From: Roseisalinus antarcticus
GTDB lineage: Bacteria > Pseudomonadota > Alphaproteobacteria > Rhodobacterales > Rhodobacteraceae
Assembly (NCBI RefSeq): GCF_900172355.1
Contig: NZ_FWFZ01000010.1
Location: 62,001 to 126,000, forward strand
Length of the DNA: 64,000 nt
Direction of reading: 5' to 3'
A program made the position numbers and the translations under genes. This document shows positions 1 to 8,123 of this stretch, piece by piece; position 1 is the stretch's first letter; the number at the start of each line of letters is the position of its first letter. The notes beneath the pieces were generated by a model. It was given only the letters and a program-made list of their open reading frames with translations, had not been told where the DNA came from and did no database searches.

Positions 1-1
1 A

Positions 2-889
2 GACGGGCTCTACTACGATGTGCTCGAGGTCCACGGCACGTTCAAGCCGCTCAAGGCGCGCTCCCTTGTCAGCCTGATCCCGATGATCGCGGCCTCCGAA
101 CTGGATGTCGACGCGCTGGAGACCGCCGAGAACGGCCGTTTCCACGACAGGTTGACGTGGTTCAGAAACGAAGAGGCCACGCTGCTGGACCGGGTGACCG
201 GAGGTCATGCAATGGATCCCGGTCCCAGGATGCTGTCCTTCCTGTCGAAACAGGATCTGGCGCGGCTGTTGCAGCCCATGCTGGACGAGGCGGAGTTCCT
301 TTCCGCCCACGGCATCCGCTCCATGTCCAAGCGCCACGAGGCCGAACCGTTCCGGATCGAGGTCGATGGAGAGACGTTCGAGGTCGGCTATCAGCCGGCG
401 GAAAGCAAGTCGGGCATGTTCGGGGGCAATTCAAATTGGCGCGGGCCGGTCTGGATGCCCATGAACTACCTGCTTGTCGACGCCCTGCGCCGCTACGACG
501 CCCACTACGGTGAGGGACTCAAGGTCGAGTGCCCAACCGGATCGGGCCAGTGGAAGACCCTGGGCGAGGTCGCCGACGAGATCTCCGAACGGCTGATCGC
601 GATCTTCGAGACCGATCCGCAGGGACGCCGCCCCGTAAATGGCGGGGCCACGCGCTATGCCGGCGACGGATGGCGGGACGACATTCTGTTCTACGAATAT
701 TTCAACGGCGACAATGGCGCCGGGATCGGCGCCGCGCACCAGACCGGCTGGACCGGTCTCGTCGCAGTGCTGGTGGAGGAACAGGCGGTCCGTCACGCCA
801 CCAGGGGCGCCGGCCTCAGTCTCGTGGAGCAGGCCAGCGCCTGGACCGCTCCGGACCCGGTGGAAGAACTCAAGCCGACCGGCACCTGA
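2..889 (+). CDS. GH63-like (alpha/alpha)6-barrel glycoside hydrolase, C-terminal part
   Basis: The gene enters the window already open; codons run in frame from base 2, giving 295 visible residues. What is seen is the C-terminal half of an MGH1/GH63-type catalytic barrel. The signatures are DGLYYDVL at the edge, a GNSNWRGPVWMPMNYLL segment near window residues 145-160, and YEYFNGDNGAGIGAAHQTGW near residues 235-255. Family members are inverting alpha-glycosidases that act on glucosides, mannosylglycerate or glucosylglycerate; the substrate cannot be told from this fragment. No signal peptide can be judged because the N-terminus is missing. It ends 55 bp before the GMC oxidoreductase gene on the same strand, so it may release the sugar that the following oxidative genes use (inference). 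Confidence 0.8.
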   Translation, partial: DGLYYDVLEVHGTFKPLKARSLVSLIPMIAASELDVDALETAENGRFHDRLTWFRNEEATLLDRVTGGHAMDPGPRMLSFLSKQDLARLLQPMLDEAEFLSAHGIRSMSKRHEAEPFRIEVDGETFEVGYQPAESKSGMFGGNSNWRGPVWMPMNYLLVDALRRYDAHYGEGLKVECPTGSGQWKTLGEVADEISERLIAIFETDPQGRRPVNGGATRYAGDGWRDDILFYEYFNGDNGAGIGAAHQTGWTGLVAVLVEEQAVRHATRGAGLSLVEQASAWTAPDPVEELKPTGT

Positions 890-944
890 CCACGGCTCCC
901 CCTTGCTCAGCCATTTCGTAACCTCTCCAGAATAGAGATTCTTC

Positions 945-2837
945 ATGACGACAAACCTGTCCTCGCCGCCCCTGACAATCCCCCCCGAGGTTGCCTTCGG
1001 CACCGAATACGATGTCGCGATCGTGGGGTCCGGCGTCAGTGGCGCCATCATTGCCAAGCGTCTCGGCGCCCAGGGCTTTCGCGTCCTGGTGATCGAGGCG
1101 GGGTCGGGTCGCGACATCACCGTCTCGGACTACGCGGAGAGCGTGGAGCGGTTCTATACCACCGTGGGCAAGGACAATAACGCGCCCTATGCCCTGAACC
1201 CCGACGCCCCGATGCCGCGGGATTACCACACCAAGAAGCTCAACGACGGCGAGACCAACGACCAGGGATACCTGGTCCAGAGGGGCCCGCTGGAGATCGA
1301 CAGCACCTACAGCCGCGTTCTGGGCGGCACCACGCGCCACTGGGAAGCGAAGGCCTTGCGCATGGTGCCGGACGATTTCCGCATGCGTACGACCTTCGGG
1401 CAGGGCCGCGACTGGCCCGTCAGCTATGACGACCTGGAGCCCTATTACCGCGAGGCGGAGCGCGAATTGGGGGTCTCCGGCGATGTCGAGCATCAGCGCT
1501 ATGCCGGGCTCACCTTTCCTGAAGGCTATGTTCTGCCGATGCATCGGATGCCGCCCTCCTACCTCGATCAGGTGATGGCGCGGGACCTGGCAGGCATGGA
1601 GATTACTCTCGGCGACGAAAGCTGGCCGCTGGAAGTGCGCTCGACCCCGCAAGCGCGCAATGGCATCCCGAACAGGGCCTATGACAACGGCAAGGGCTAT
1701 GTGCCGACCGGGGCGGTCAGCCTGCATCAGGCGGAAATGGGGGGGCGGTGCCAGGGCAACACGAATTGCGTGCCAATCTGCCCGGTCCAGGCGAAATACG
1801 ACGCCCGCAAGACCCTCGGCGCGGCGCTCGGGTCAGGCAACGTGCACCTGCTGGGCGCCACGGTCGCCACCCGGGTCGAGATCGACGAGGTGTCGGGTCG
1901 GGTCACGGCGATCGAGTGCCTCAGCTACGGCGGACGCGACCGCGGCGAGACGACGGCGGGCAAGATCCGGGCCAAGACCTTTGTTCTGGCCGCGAATGCA
2001 GTCGAAAACCCGCGGCTGATGCTGGCCTCCGGGCTGGCCGGTCGCGCAGGTCTCATGGGGCGCAACCTGATGGATCACGTCTACCTGCTGACCTGGGCGT
2101 TGATGCCCGAAGTCGTCGGCGCTGGCCGGGGTCCGCTGTGTACCTCCGGCATCGAGGATATGCGCACCGGGGGGTATCGCGCCCGCCAGGCTGCGGTCCG
2201 GTTCTCCATTCACAACGATGGGTGGGGCTGGGCCACCGGCGCCCCCTACACCGACCTCGAAGACCTGCTGGAGATGCAGAACAAGTTCGGGGCCGATCTG
2301 CGCCGGGGGCTGGTAGACCGGGTGTCGCGCCAATTGCTGCTGGATTGCATGATCGAAGTCCTGCCCGACGAAAGCAACCGGATCAGCGTCGATCCGGCAT
2401 TCCGCGACGCCCATGGCAACATGCGACCGGTGCTCTCCTTCGACGTGGGCAGCTACACGCTTGAAACGGCGGCTTTCTCAAGGCGACTGACCCGACAGAT
2501 ATTCCAGCGGCTCGGCGCCGAGGACCACACACGCTACGACCCGCGGGCACCCGGCTATGTGACCCATGACGGCGAAGGCTACGTGTTGCGCGGCGGCAAT
2601 CACTGGGCAGGCACACACATGATGGGGACCAACCCCGCGTCATCGGTCGTGGATGCGCATCAGCGCAGCTGGGACCACGCCAACCTGTTCCTGGCCGGCG
2701 CCGGGTCCATGGCGTCGATCGGAACGGCGAACACCACACTCACCCTGTCCGCCCTTTGCCTGCGCACGGCAGAGGCCATTGCCCGGGATCTGGGCACCGG
2801 CACATTCACAGGCCAAACCGCGGGAGAATACGCATGA
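945..2837 (+). CDS. GMC-family FAD-dependent sugar/alcohol oxidoreductase
   Basis: A 630-residue flavoprotein. An N-terminal dinucleotide-binding fold (VAIVGSGVSGA, residues 26-36, with an acidic residue at the end of strand 2 in VLVIEAGSG) identifies the FAD site. GGTTRHWEAKALR is the second FAD contact. The C-terminal block has HWAGTHMMGTNP and later NTTLTLSALC, which supply the paired His and Asn of the GMC active site. A Cys-rich stretch (CQGNTNCVPICPVQAKYD, about residues 268-285) is typical of the gluconate/sorbitol/glycoside-3-dehydrogenase branch rather than choline dehydrogenases. There is no Sec or Tat signal, so a cytoplasmic location is likely. The stop overlaps the next start by 4 bp (ATGA). 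Partners in the operon suggest oxidation of a sugar, glycoside or cyclitol hydroxyl to a ketone; the substrate is unknown. Confidence 0.85.
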   Translation: MTTNLSSPPLTIPPEVAFGTEYDVAIVGSGVSGAIIAKRLGAQGFRVLVIEAGSGRDITVSDYAESVERFYTTVGKDNNAPYALNPDAPMPRDYHTKKLNDGETNDQGYLVQRGPLEIDSTYSRVLGGTTRHWEAKALRMVPDDFRMRTTFGQGRDWPVSYDDLEPYYREAERELGVSGDVEHQRYAGLTFPEGYVLPMHRMPPSYLDQVMARDLAGMEITLGDESWPLEVRSTPQARNGIPNRAYDNGKGYVPTGAVSLHQAEMGGRCQGNTNCVPICPVQAKYDARKTLGAALGSGNVHLLGATVATRVEIDEVSGRVTAIECLSYGGRDRGETTAGKIRAKTFVLAANAVENPRLMLASGLAGRAGLMGRNLMDHVYLLTWALMPEVVGAGRGPLCTSGIEDMRTGGYRARQAAVRFSIHNDGWGWATGAPYTDLEDLLEMQNKFGADLRRGLVDRVSRQLLLDCMIEVLPDESNRISVDPAFRDAHGNMRPVLSFDVGSYTLETAAFSRRLTRQIFQRLGAEDHTRYDPRAPGYVTHDGEGYVLRGGNHWAGTHMMGTNPASSVVDAHQRSWDHANLFLAGAGSMASIGTANTTLTLSALCLRTAEAIARDLGTGTFTGQTAGEYA

Positions 2838-3898
2838 GCCTTCACGTCATCCAGAATGTCGAGGGGCTGCGACGGCACCTCTATGCCGCATTGCAGCTCG
2901 AGCATGCGACGATCCCGCCCTACCTCACGGCGCTCTATTCGATCCGTCCCGGCACCAACGCCGAGGCTGCGCAGATCATCCGGACCGTGGCGGTCGAAGA
3001 GATGTTGCACCTGACCCTCGTCGGGAACGTCCTCAACGCGATCGGCGGCAGGGTCGATCTGACCCGCCCGGGCTTCGTGCCCGCCTACCCCGCCTATCTG
3101 CCGGACGGAGAGACCGACTTTCAGGTCTCGCTGCAGCGCTTTTCGCCCGAGGCGGTCGAGACCTTTCTGCGGATCGAGCGTCCAGCGAGCCTCGACGCGC
3201 CCGAAATCCGCACCGTATCGCGCACCCCGCATCCCTCGGGGATCGACGCAGCGCGCGTCAGCGACGCTGGAGAGGAGCATTTTTATTCCATCGGCGAATT
3301 CTACAAGGCCATCGAATCCGGCCTCAAATTCCTCCATGCGCAAATGGGCGACAAGCTGTTCTGCGGGGACAGGTCCAGGCAGATCGGGCCGGAATACTAC
3401 TATTCTGGCGGCAGCGGATTGATCGAGGTGACCGATATCGACAGCGCCCTCGCCGCGCTGGAGCTTATCGCCGAACAGGGCGAAGGGATTCATGCCGACA
3501 TCTTCGACGAAGACGGTGAGATTGCCCACTACTACCGGTTTCATCAGCTGGTCGCGGGCAAATATTATCAGCCGGGCGACAGCCCGCACGAGCCTTCGGG
3601 GGCGCCGGTGCCCGTGGATTGGTCGGCGGTCTATCCCGTGCGCACCAATGCCAGGCTGGATCGGTTCTCGTCCGCGGATCTGCGCGAGAGCGCCGCTGCG
3701 TTCAACACAGATTACGCCAGGTTTCTCAAATCACTGACCGAGGCGTTCGACGGCAAGCCCGACCTCTTCCTCGAGGCGGTCGGCGACATGTTCCGGCTCA
3801 AGGACGCCTTCGGGCAGTTGGTTCGCACGCCCCTGGGCGACGACGAAACCGCCGCGCCCACGTTCGAGATCGACGCCGCGATGGAGGCCCTGAGATGA
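2834..3898 (+). CDS. ferritin-like di-iron protein (PF12902/VioB-like fold)
   Basis: 354 residues. The start at 2834 is chosen because it overlaps the GMC stop as ATGA and begins directly at the conserved domain. The N-terminal four-helix region carries carboxylate/histidine metal ligands: E23 in LEHATIPPYLTALYS and E55/E56-x-x-H59 in AVEEMLHLTLVGNVLNAIGG. Further Glu residues in EFYKAIESGLKFL and DEDGEIAHYYRF are candidates for the second half-site. This ferritin-like family includes the N-terminal part of VioB-type iminophenylpyruvate dimer synthases, but many members are uncharacterised. Its position between a GMC oxidoreductase and a dehydrogenase small-subunit-like protein suggests a role in oxidative chemistry, or in handling oxygen or peroxide formed by the flavoprotein (inference). 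A 4-bp overlap with the next gene implies translational coupling. Confidence 0.75.
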   Translation: MSLHVIQNVEGLRRHLYAALQLEHATIPPYLTALYSIRPGTNAEAAQIIRTVAVEEMLHLTLVGNVLNAIGGRVDLTRPGFVPAYPAYLPDGETDFQVSLQRFSPEAVETFLRIERPASLDAPEIRTVSRTPHPSGIDAARVSDAGEEHFYSIGEFYKAIESGLKFLHAQMGDKLFCGDRSRQIGPEYYYSGGSGLIEVTDIDSALAALELIAEQGEGIHADIFDEDGEIAHYYRFHQLVAGKYYQPGDSPHEPSGAPVPVDWSAVYPVRTNARLDRFSSADLRESAAAFNTDYARFLKSLTEAFDGKPDLFLEAVGDMFRLKDAFGQLVRTPLGDDETAAPTFEIDAAMEALR

Positions 3899-4380
3899 CG
3901 CCATCGACAACACTTGATGCCTTCGCCAATCTCAGTGCGGCGCTCACGGGGTTCGACGCGGCCCAACTGATCGGCACCGGCAATGCGGAGCTATTTTGGG
4001 ATTTGCTGGTCGCCCGCGCCGGTCCGGCCAACGCCGAGGCGCTGCTGACGGTCTGGACCGAGCAGGTCGAAGCCGAGGCGCATCGGGACCGCGCGATCCG
4101 GATCGCTATCCTCAGCGATCGTCGATACGGGCCCATGGCGCGAAACCTGATCCGTCTCTGGTACGTCGGCACTTGGAAACAATTGCCCGCCGACTGGCGC
4201 GGCGCCTATGCGCCGACCCTGGCGGACGGCGACATCATTCCGGCCCCCCAGGCCTATACCGAAGGGCTTCTATGGCCCGCCGTCGGGGCCAATCCGCCCG
4301 GGGCGAAACCCTTCGGCTATGCCATGTGGGCCAAACCCCCGCGCGTGACCCTCGATTCAAAGGATACCCCCCATGCTTGA
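3895..4380 (+). CDS. small-subunit-like protein of FAD sugar dehydrogenases
   Basis: 161 residues, starting in an ATGA overlap with the ferritin-like gene. The C-terminal half reads NLIRLWYVGTWKQLP and then a Pro/Gly-rich tail (YTEGLLWPAVGANPPGAK followed by GYAMWAKPP). This resembles the small subunit of membrane FAD sorbitol/fructose dehydrogenases (PF12318 type), which accompanies a GMC catalytic subunit. Known members normally carry a Tat signal; here the N-terminus (MTPSTTLDAFANLSAALTGF) has no twin arginine and no hydrophobic core, so it would stay in the cytoplasm. The natural partner is the GMC protein two genes upstream. I recognise the family by motif only, so the assignment is moderate. 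It overlaps the next gene by 8 bp. Confidence 0.55.
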   Translation: MTPSTTLDAFANLSAALTGFDAAQLIGTGNAELFWDLLVARAGPANAEALLTVWTEQVEAEAHRDRAIRIAILSDRRYGPMARNLIRLWYVGTWKQLPADWRGAYAPTLADGDIIPAPQAYTEGLLWPAVGANPPGAKPFGYAMWAKPPRVTLDSKDTPHA

Positions 4381-5287
4381 CGGAAGCTCCCTCTTCGACC
4401 CGGCCAATGTCTTCGTCGGCATTACTCCTACGGGCTGGACCAACGATGACTACCCGCTTCTGGGCAATGACATTTCGTTTGGCCAATGCGTCAGCGAGAT
4501 GGCGCTGGCCGGCTTTCAGGGCTGTTCCATCGGACACAAGTTTCCCAAGGACGAGGCCGTTCTGAAGGCCGAACTCGACCGCCGCGGCCTGCGCGTGTCA
4601 GAGCCCTGGGCCTCTACCTTCTTCACCGTCCAGGACATGGCCGAGCGTACCGTCGCCGATTTTCGGAAGACCATGGCCTTCATCAAGCGCATGGGCGGGA
4701 CAACGGTCGTGGTCGCGGAACTGGGCGGCGCAGTCCATCAACAATCGGTCCCGCCGATCGCGAACAAGCCTGTCTTTTCGGATGACCAATGGGCGGCGCT
4801 GGTGACCGGCCTGGATACCCTTGGCCGGATCGCGGCCGAGGACGGGATGACCCTTTGCTACCACCATCACATGGGCACCGGCGTGATGACCCGCGCCGAA
4901 ACCGACCGGCTGATGCACGAAACCGATGAGCAGTTCGTCCATTTGCTGCTTGATACCGGGCACCTCTACTGGGCCGGCGACGATCCCCTCGAGATGGCGC
5001 AGGCCTATGCCTCGCGGATCCGCCATGTCCACCTCAAGGACATCCGCCACGACGTGATGGAGCGGTGCAACGCCACCCATCTCAGCTTCCTGGAATCCGT
5101 GATGGAAGGCGTCTTCACCGTTCCCGGCGACGGCGCGATCGACTTCGCCCCGATCTTCCAGACCCTGTCCAGCGCCGGTTTCAAGGGCTGGCTCATGGTT
5201 GAGGCCGAACAGGATGCGGCCAAGGCCAACCCGCTCGACTATGCCCGCAAGGCGCGGGCCTATATTCGCGATACGGCGGGGATCTGA
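4373..5287 (+). CDS. IolE-type 2-keto-myo-inositol (inosose) dehydratase family protein
   Basis: 304 residues, a complete xylose-isomerase-like TIM barrel. The IolE-like signature is clear: YHHHMGTGVMTRAETDRLM (about residues 162-180), LLLDTGHLYWAGDD, RIRHVHLKDIRHDVM, and the C-terminal VPGDGAIDF followed by GWLMVEAEQDAAKANPLDYA. These supply the metal ligands Glu, Asp, His and Glu. IolE removes water from 2-keto-myo-inositol to give a 3,5-diketo ring. No iolA, iolB, iolC, iolD or iolG lies nearby, so this copy may dehydrate another keto-sugar, for example one made by the GMC oxidoreductase upstream (inference). The start overlaps the previous stop by 8 bp, with AAAGGA as ribosome-binding site. 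I leave the symbol blank because the substrate is uncertain. Confidence 0.8.
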   Translation: MLDGSSLFDPANVFVGITPTGWTNDDYPLLGNDISFGQCVSEMALAGFQGCSIGHKFPKDEAVLKAELDRRGLRVSEPWASTFFTVQDMAERTVADFRKTMAFIKRMGGTTVVVAELGGAVHQQSVPPIANKPVFSDDQWAALVTGLDTLGRIAAEDGMTLCYHHHMGTGVMTRAETDRLMHETDEQFVHLLLDTGHLYWAGDDPLEMAQAYASRIRHVHLKDIRHDVMERCNATHLSFLESVMEGVFTVPGDGAIDFAPIFQTLSSAGFKGWLMVEAEQDAAKANPLDYARKARAYIRDTAGI

Positions 5288-5288
5288 T

Positions 5289-5828
5289 ATGCGCTACAGA
5301 ATTCTCGAAGATATTGGCGGCAGGCGGAAATTCGTCCTCGTGCTTGATGCCGGCGAAGAGGTGACGGAGGCGGTTGCGCATTTTGCCGCCGAACTGGGCG
5401 TGAAGGGCGCCAGCCTGTCGGGGATTGGGGCGTTGTCCCGGTCCCATCTGGGCTGGTTCAATCCCGCGACCAAGGAATTTCGCGAAAACCAGATCGACGA
5501 GCAAACCGAAGTGCTCGCGATCACAGGCAACATTGCCGAGGCGGCCGAATCTGACGGCCACGGACATGAGCATCCACATATTCATGGTGCTGCCCAGGGG
5601 GTTCGCCTGCACATGCATATTGTTCTCGGATGCGGAGACGCGACCGTTCGGGGCGGGCATCTGGTTTCCGGCACCGTATCGCCCACGATGGAACTGATCG
5701 TGGAGGAAGCCGCCACCCATCTCACCCGCGGCCTCGATGCCTCCAGCGGTCTGGTCCTTCTGGAACCCCGTCAGCCCTGCCCCAACCGACTGGACGTGCC
5801 GAGACTGGCGGAAAGGGTGGCCTCATGA
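5289..5828 (+). CDS. PPC/DUF296 domain protein
   Basis: 179 residues beginning 1 bp after the upstream stop. One PPC (plants and prokaryotes conserved, DUF296) domain fills the protein: RYRILEDIGGRRKFVLVLDAG at the N-terminus, then GVKGASLSGIGALSRS and a histidine-rich strand (GHGHEHPHIHG and RLHMHIVLG, residues 92-118), followed by GTVSPTMELIVEEA. Bacterial PPC proteins form trimers, and the His-rich face often binds metal. The domain is called DNA-binding from plant AT-hook proteins, but this bacterial form has no AT-hook. Here it could be a small enzyme or metal-binding accessory in a sugar operon; its function is not known. It overlaps the next gene by 4 bp. Confidence 0.75.
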   Translation: MRYRILEDIGGRRKFVLVLDAGEEVTEAVAHFAAELGVKGASLSGIGALSRSHLGWFNPATKEFRENQIDEQTEVLAITGNIAEAAESDGHGHEHPHIHGAAQGVRLHMHIVLGCGDATVRGGHLVSGTVSPTMELIVEEAATHLTRGLDASSGLVLLEPRQPCPNRLDVPRLAERVAS

Positions 5829-6715
5829 AATTCGCCGTCAATTCCCTGCTGTTCACCGGCACGATGACCACCGATGACCTGCCCCTGCTGAACAAGGTCG
5901 CAGACATGGGCTTCGACACGCTGGAGGTTACGCCGGTCGATCCGGATGCTTTTCCTGCCAAGGCCCTCCGCGCACGTGCCGCCGATCTGGGCCTGAGCCT
6001 GAATGCCAATTTCGCGCTGCCTGTCTCGGCCAACACCATCAGCCCCGATCCCGCCGTGCGCCAGGCGGGTATCGACCTTGGCCGAAAGGTCGTCGATCTG
6101 TGTGTCGAGGCCGGCGTAGAGATCTATTGCGGCGCCAACTATTGTGCCTGGGGCTATCTTCCCGGCCGACGCCGCACCAAGAAGGAATGGGATTGGGGGG
6201 TAGAGGCCTTCCGCGCCGTCTGCGCCCATGCCGCGGATGCGCCGATCACCCTTGCGGTCGAAACCCTGAACCGGTTTGAGAGCCACTTTCTCAACACGGC
6301 CGCGGACGCCGTGCGGTTTGTAGAGGAGGTTGGCCTGCCCAACGCGGCCGTCCACCTTGATACCTTCCACATGCTGCGTGAAGAGGATGATCTTGCCGGC
6401 GCGATCCGCGCGACCGGCAACAGGATGGCCTATTTCCACGCCTGCGGCAGCCAGCGCGGTGTTCCGGGTCGCGACATGGTCCCGTGGGACGCCACCTTCG
6501 AAGCGCTCCATGCGATCGGCTACGACGGCACCATCGGTATCGAAAGCTTCAACCCCGACAACGAGAAACTGGCCCAGCTCGTCTGCATCTGGCGCGATTT
6601 CGCGGCCAGCCCCGACGCCCTGGCCACGGAGTCGCTGGCCTACCTCAAGGTCAAGACGGCCGAGGTCTTCGGTCCGGACGCGGTCGCAGGCCTCGCCCGC
6701 CCAGCCGCGGAATAG
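5825..6715 (+). CDS. sugar 3-epimerase-like TIM-barrel protein (AP endonuclease 2 / xylose isomerase superfamily)
   Basis: 296 residues with an ATGA start overlapping the PPC gene. The fold matches tagatose/psicose 3-epimerases: MKFAVNSLLFTG at strand 1, ITLAVETLNRFESHFLNT (about residue 145), AAVHLDTFHMLREED, RMAYFHACGSQRGVPGRDMVPW and GTIGIESFNPD. These give the Glu-Asp-His-Glu metal and catalytic set of ketose 3-epimerases. Such enzymes interconvert ketoses through an enediolate. The related superfamily also includes 3-keto-glycoside lyases and C-glycoside deglycosidases, so with a GMC oxidoreductase in the same operon a keto-sugar isomerisation or elimination is plausible (inference). It is the second TIM barrel of the operon and differs clearly from the IolE-like one. 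Confidence 0.8.
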   Translation: MKFAVNSLLFTGTMTTDDLPLLNKVADMGFDTLEVTPVDPDAFPAKALRARAADLGLSLNANFALPVSANTISPDPAVRQAGIDLGRKVVDLCVEAGVEIYCGANYCAWGYLPGRRRTKKEWDWGVEAFRAVCAHAADAPITLAVETLNRFESHFLNTAADAVRFVEEVGLPNAAVHLDTFHMLREEDDLAGAIRATGNRMAYFHACGSQRGVPGRDMVPWDATFEALHAIGYDGTIGIESFNPDNEKLAQLVCIWRDFAASPDALATESLAYLKVKTAEVFGPDAVAGLARPAAE

Positions 6716-6724
6716 GAGCATCCC

Positions 6725-8110
6725 ATGACCGAAATGACCAAGCCGCAGGCGGGTATGCCAGATCTGACCGCGCCGAAACTGGCCGGTGCCGGCTGTCTGG
6801 CGCCCCGCCGGCCGCGCGGCGCCGCCGAAAGTGGTGGCGGCAGATATTCCCGGCTTTTCCCGGGATTGCCGCCGCTCGGCCCCGCCCCTGCGGTGCTGAT
6901 CGCGCTGGGGCGCGAAGGCGGCGTTTGCGACGGCGGCATAGCCGTGCGGGAGGCGACGCCCGCAGCCGGTTGGCCGTTTTTCGGCCAGTTCATCGCCCAT
7001 GACATCACCGCGGACCGGTCCCCGCTTGAGCGGACCGAGCATGGGGCCGTCTCGAACGCGCGTGCGCCACGGCTGAACCTCGAATGCCTCTACGGAGGCG
7101 GGCCGGCCGGCAGCCCTTACCTGTTCGACCGCGACGATCCCGCCAAGTTCCTACTGGCACCGGGCGGGAAGGACGTGCCCCGGGCTCGCCAAGGCATCGC
7201 GATCATCGGCGACCCCCGCAACGATTCACACCTGATCATGGCCGCGATGCACCTGGCCCTTCTCAAGGCGCACAATGCCTTCGTCGATATCGCGCGAAAC
7301 CGCGGGGTGGACGAGGGCACCCTGTTTGACGCAGCGCGACAGGCCCTGACCTGGCATTATCAATGGGTTGTCACGCAGGAATTTCTGCCATCTCTCATCG
7401 GCGCGGATCTTGTAGCCGGCATTCTATCGGGCCGCGATGCGCTTCCTTTGCCGGAGGGCGCCACTCTGCCCCTCGAATTCGCCGATGCGGCCTATCGCTA
7501 CGGCCACTCCCAGATCCGGCAGAGCTACATTCTCTCCCCCGGCGGCCCGACGCTGTCGCTCTTTCCAGATCTCCTCGGCTTTCGGCCCGTGCCGAAGGAT
7601 CGGTCCGTGGATTGGCGGGTCATGTTCGACGGCGCCCCCGACGTCGGCACACAACGCGCGACCCGGATCAGCGAGCGTCTGCCCATGGCGTTGATCGCCC
7701 TGCCCGAAGAGGTCACTGGCGCGGTGCAGGAGCAGGGCTACCGGTCGCTGGCCAACCGCGACATGCAGCGTGGCGTCGTGACCGACCTGCCGTCGGGAGA
7801 GGCGGTGGCGCGAGCCCTGGGCGTCGCGCCTCTGCCGCGTGACGCGATCGGGCTGCAGGATTGGTCGGGCGAAACGCCCCTTTGGTTCTACATCGCCCGC
7901 GAGGCCGACACTTTGGGAGAGGGCGATCACCTCGGCCCCGTCGGCGGCCGGATCGTGGGCGGCGTGCTGCTGTCGCTGCTGCAGCGCGATCCAGCCTCCT
8001 ACCTCACTCTCGAGCCGGACTGGAGGCCCGAGATCACGCCGCTCGACCCAACCCGGCCCTTTGCGTTGCTCGACCTTCTGATGCTCGGCGCCGATTCCCC
8101 AAACCACTAG
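6725..8110 (+). CDS. animal-type haem peroxidase family protein
   Basis: 461 residues, start preceded by GGAG. The peroxidase-cyclooxygenase fold is shown by the distal motif FGQFIAHDIT (Gln88, His92), the GDPRNDSHLIMAAMHLALLKAHN segment (residues 162-184, equivalent to the GDxRxNE-x-LxxxHxxxxxxHN block) and the proximal haem ligand in YRYGHSQIRQSY (His261). There is no signal peptide, unlike secreted bacterial peroxicins, so it should act in the cytoplasm. Its length is near the minimal catalytic core. Family members oxidise halides or fatty acids using H2O2 or O2. In this operon the GMC flavoprotein could be the peroxide source (inference). It lies 9 bp after the epimerase gene. Confidence 0.8.
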   Translation: MTEMTKPQAGMPDLTAPKLAGAGCLAPRRPRGAAESGGGRYSRLFPGLPPLGPAPAVLIALGREGGVCDGGIAVREATPAAGWPFFGQFIAHDITADRSPLERTEHGAVSNARAPRLNLECLYGGGPAGSPYLFDRDDPAKFLLAPGGKDVPRARQGIAIIGDPRNDSHLIMAAMHLALLKAHNAFVDIARNRGVDEGTLFDAARQALTWHYQWVVTQEFLPSLIGADLVAGILSGRDALPLPEGATLPLEFADAAYRYGHSQIRQSYILSPGGPTLSLFPDLLGFRPVPKDRSVDWRVMFDGAPDVGTQRATRISERLPMALIALPEEVTGAVQEQGYRSLANRDMQRGVVTDLPSGEAVARALGVAPLPRDAIGLQDWSGETPLWFYIAREADTLGEGDHLGPVGGRIVGGVLLSLLQRDPASYLTLEPDWRPEITPLDPTRPFALLDLLMLGADSPNH

Positions 8111-8123
8111 CGAAAGACACGTC

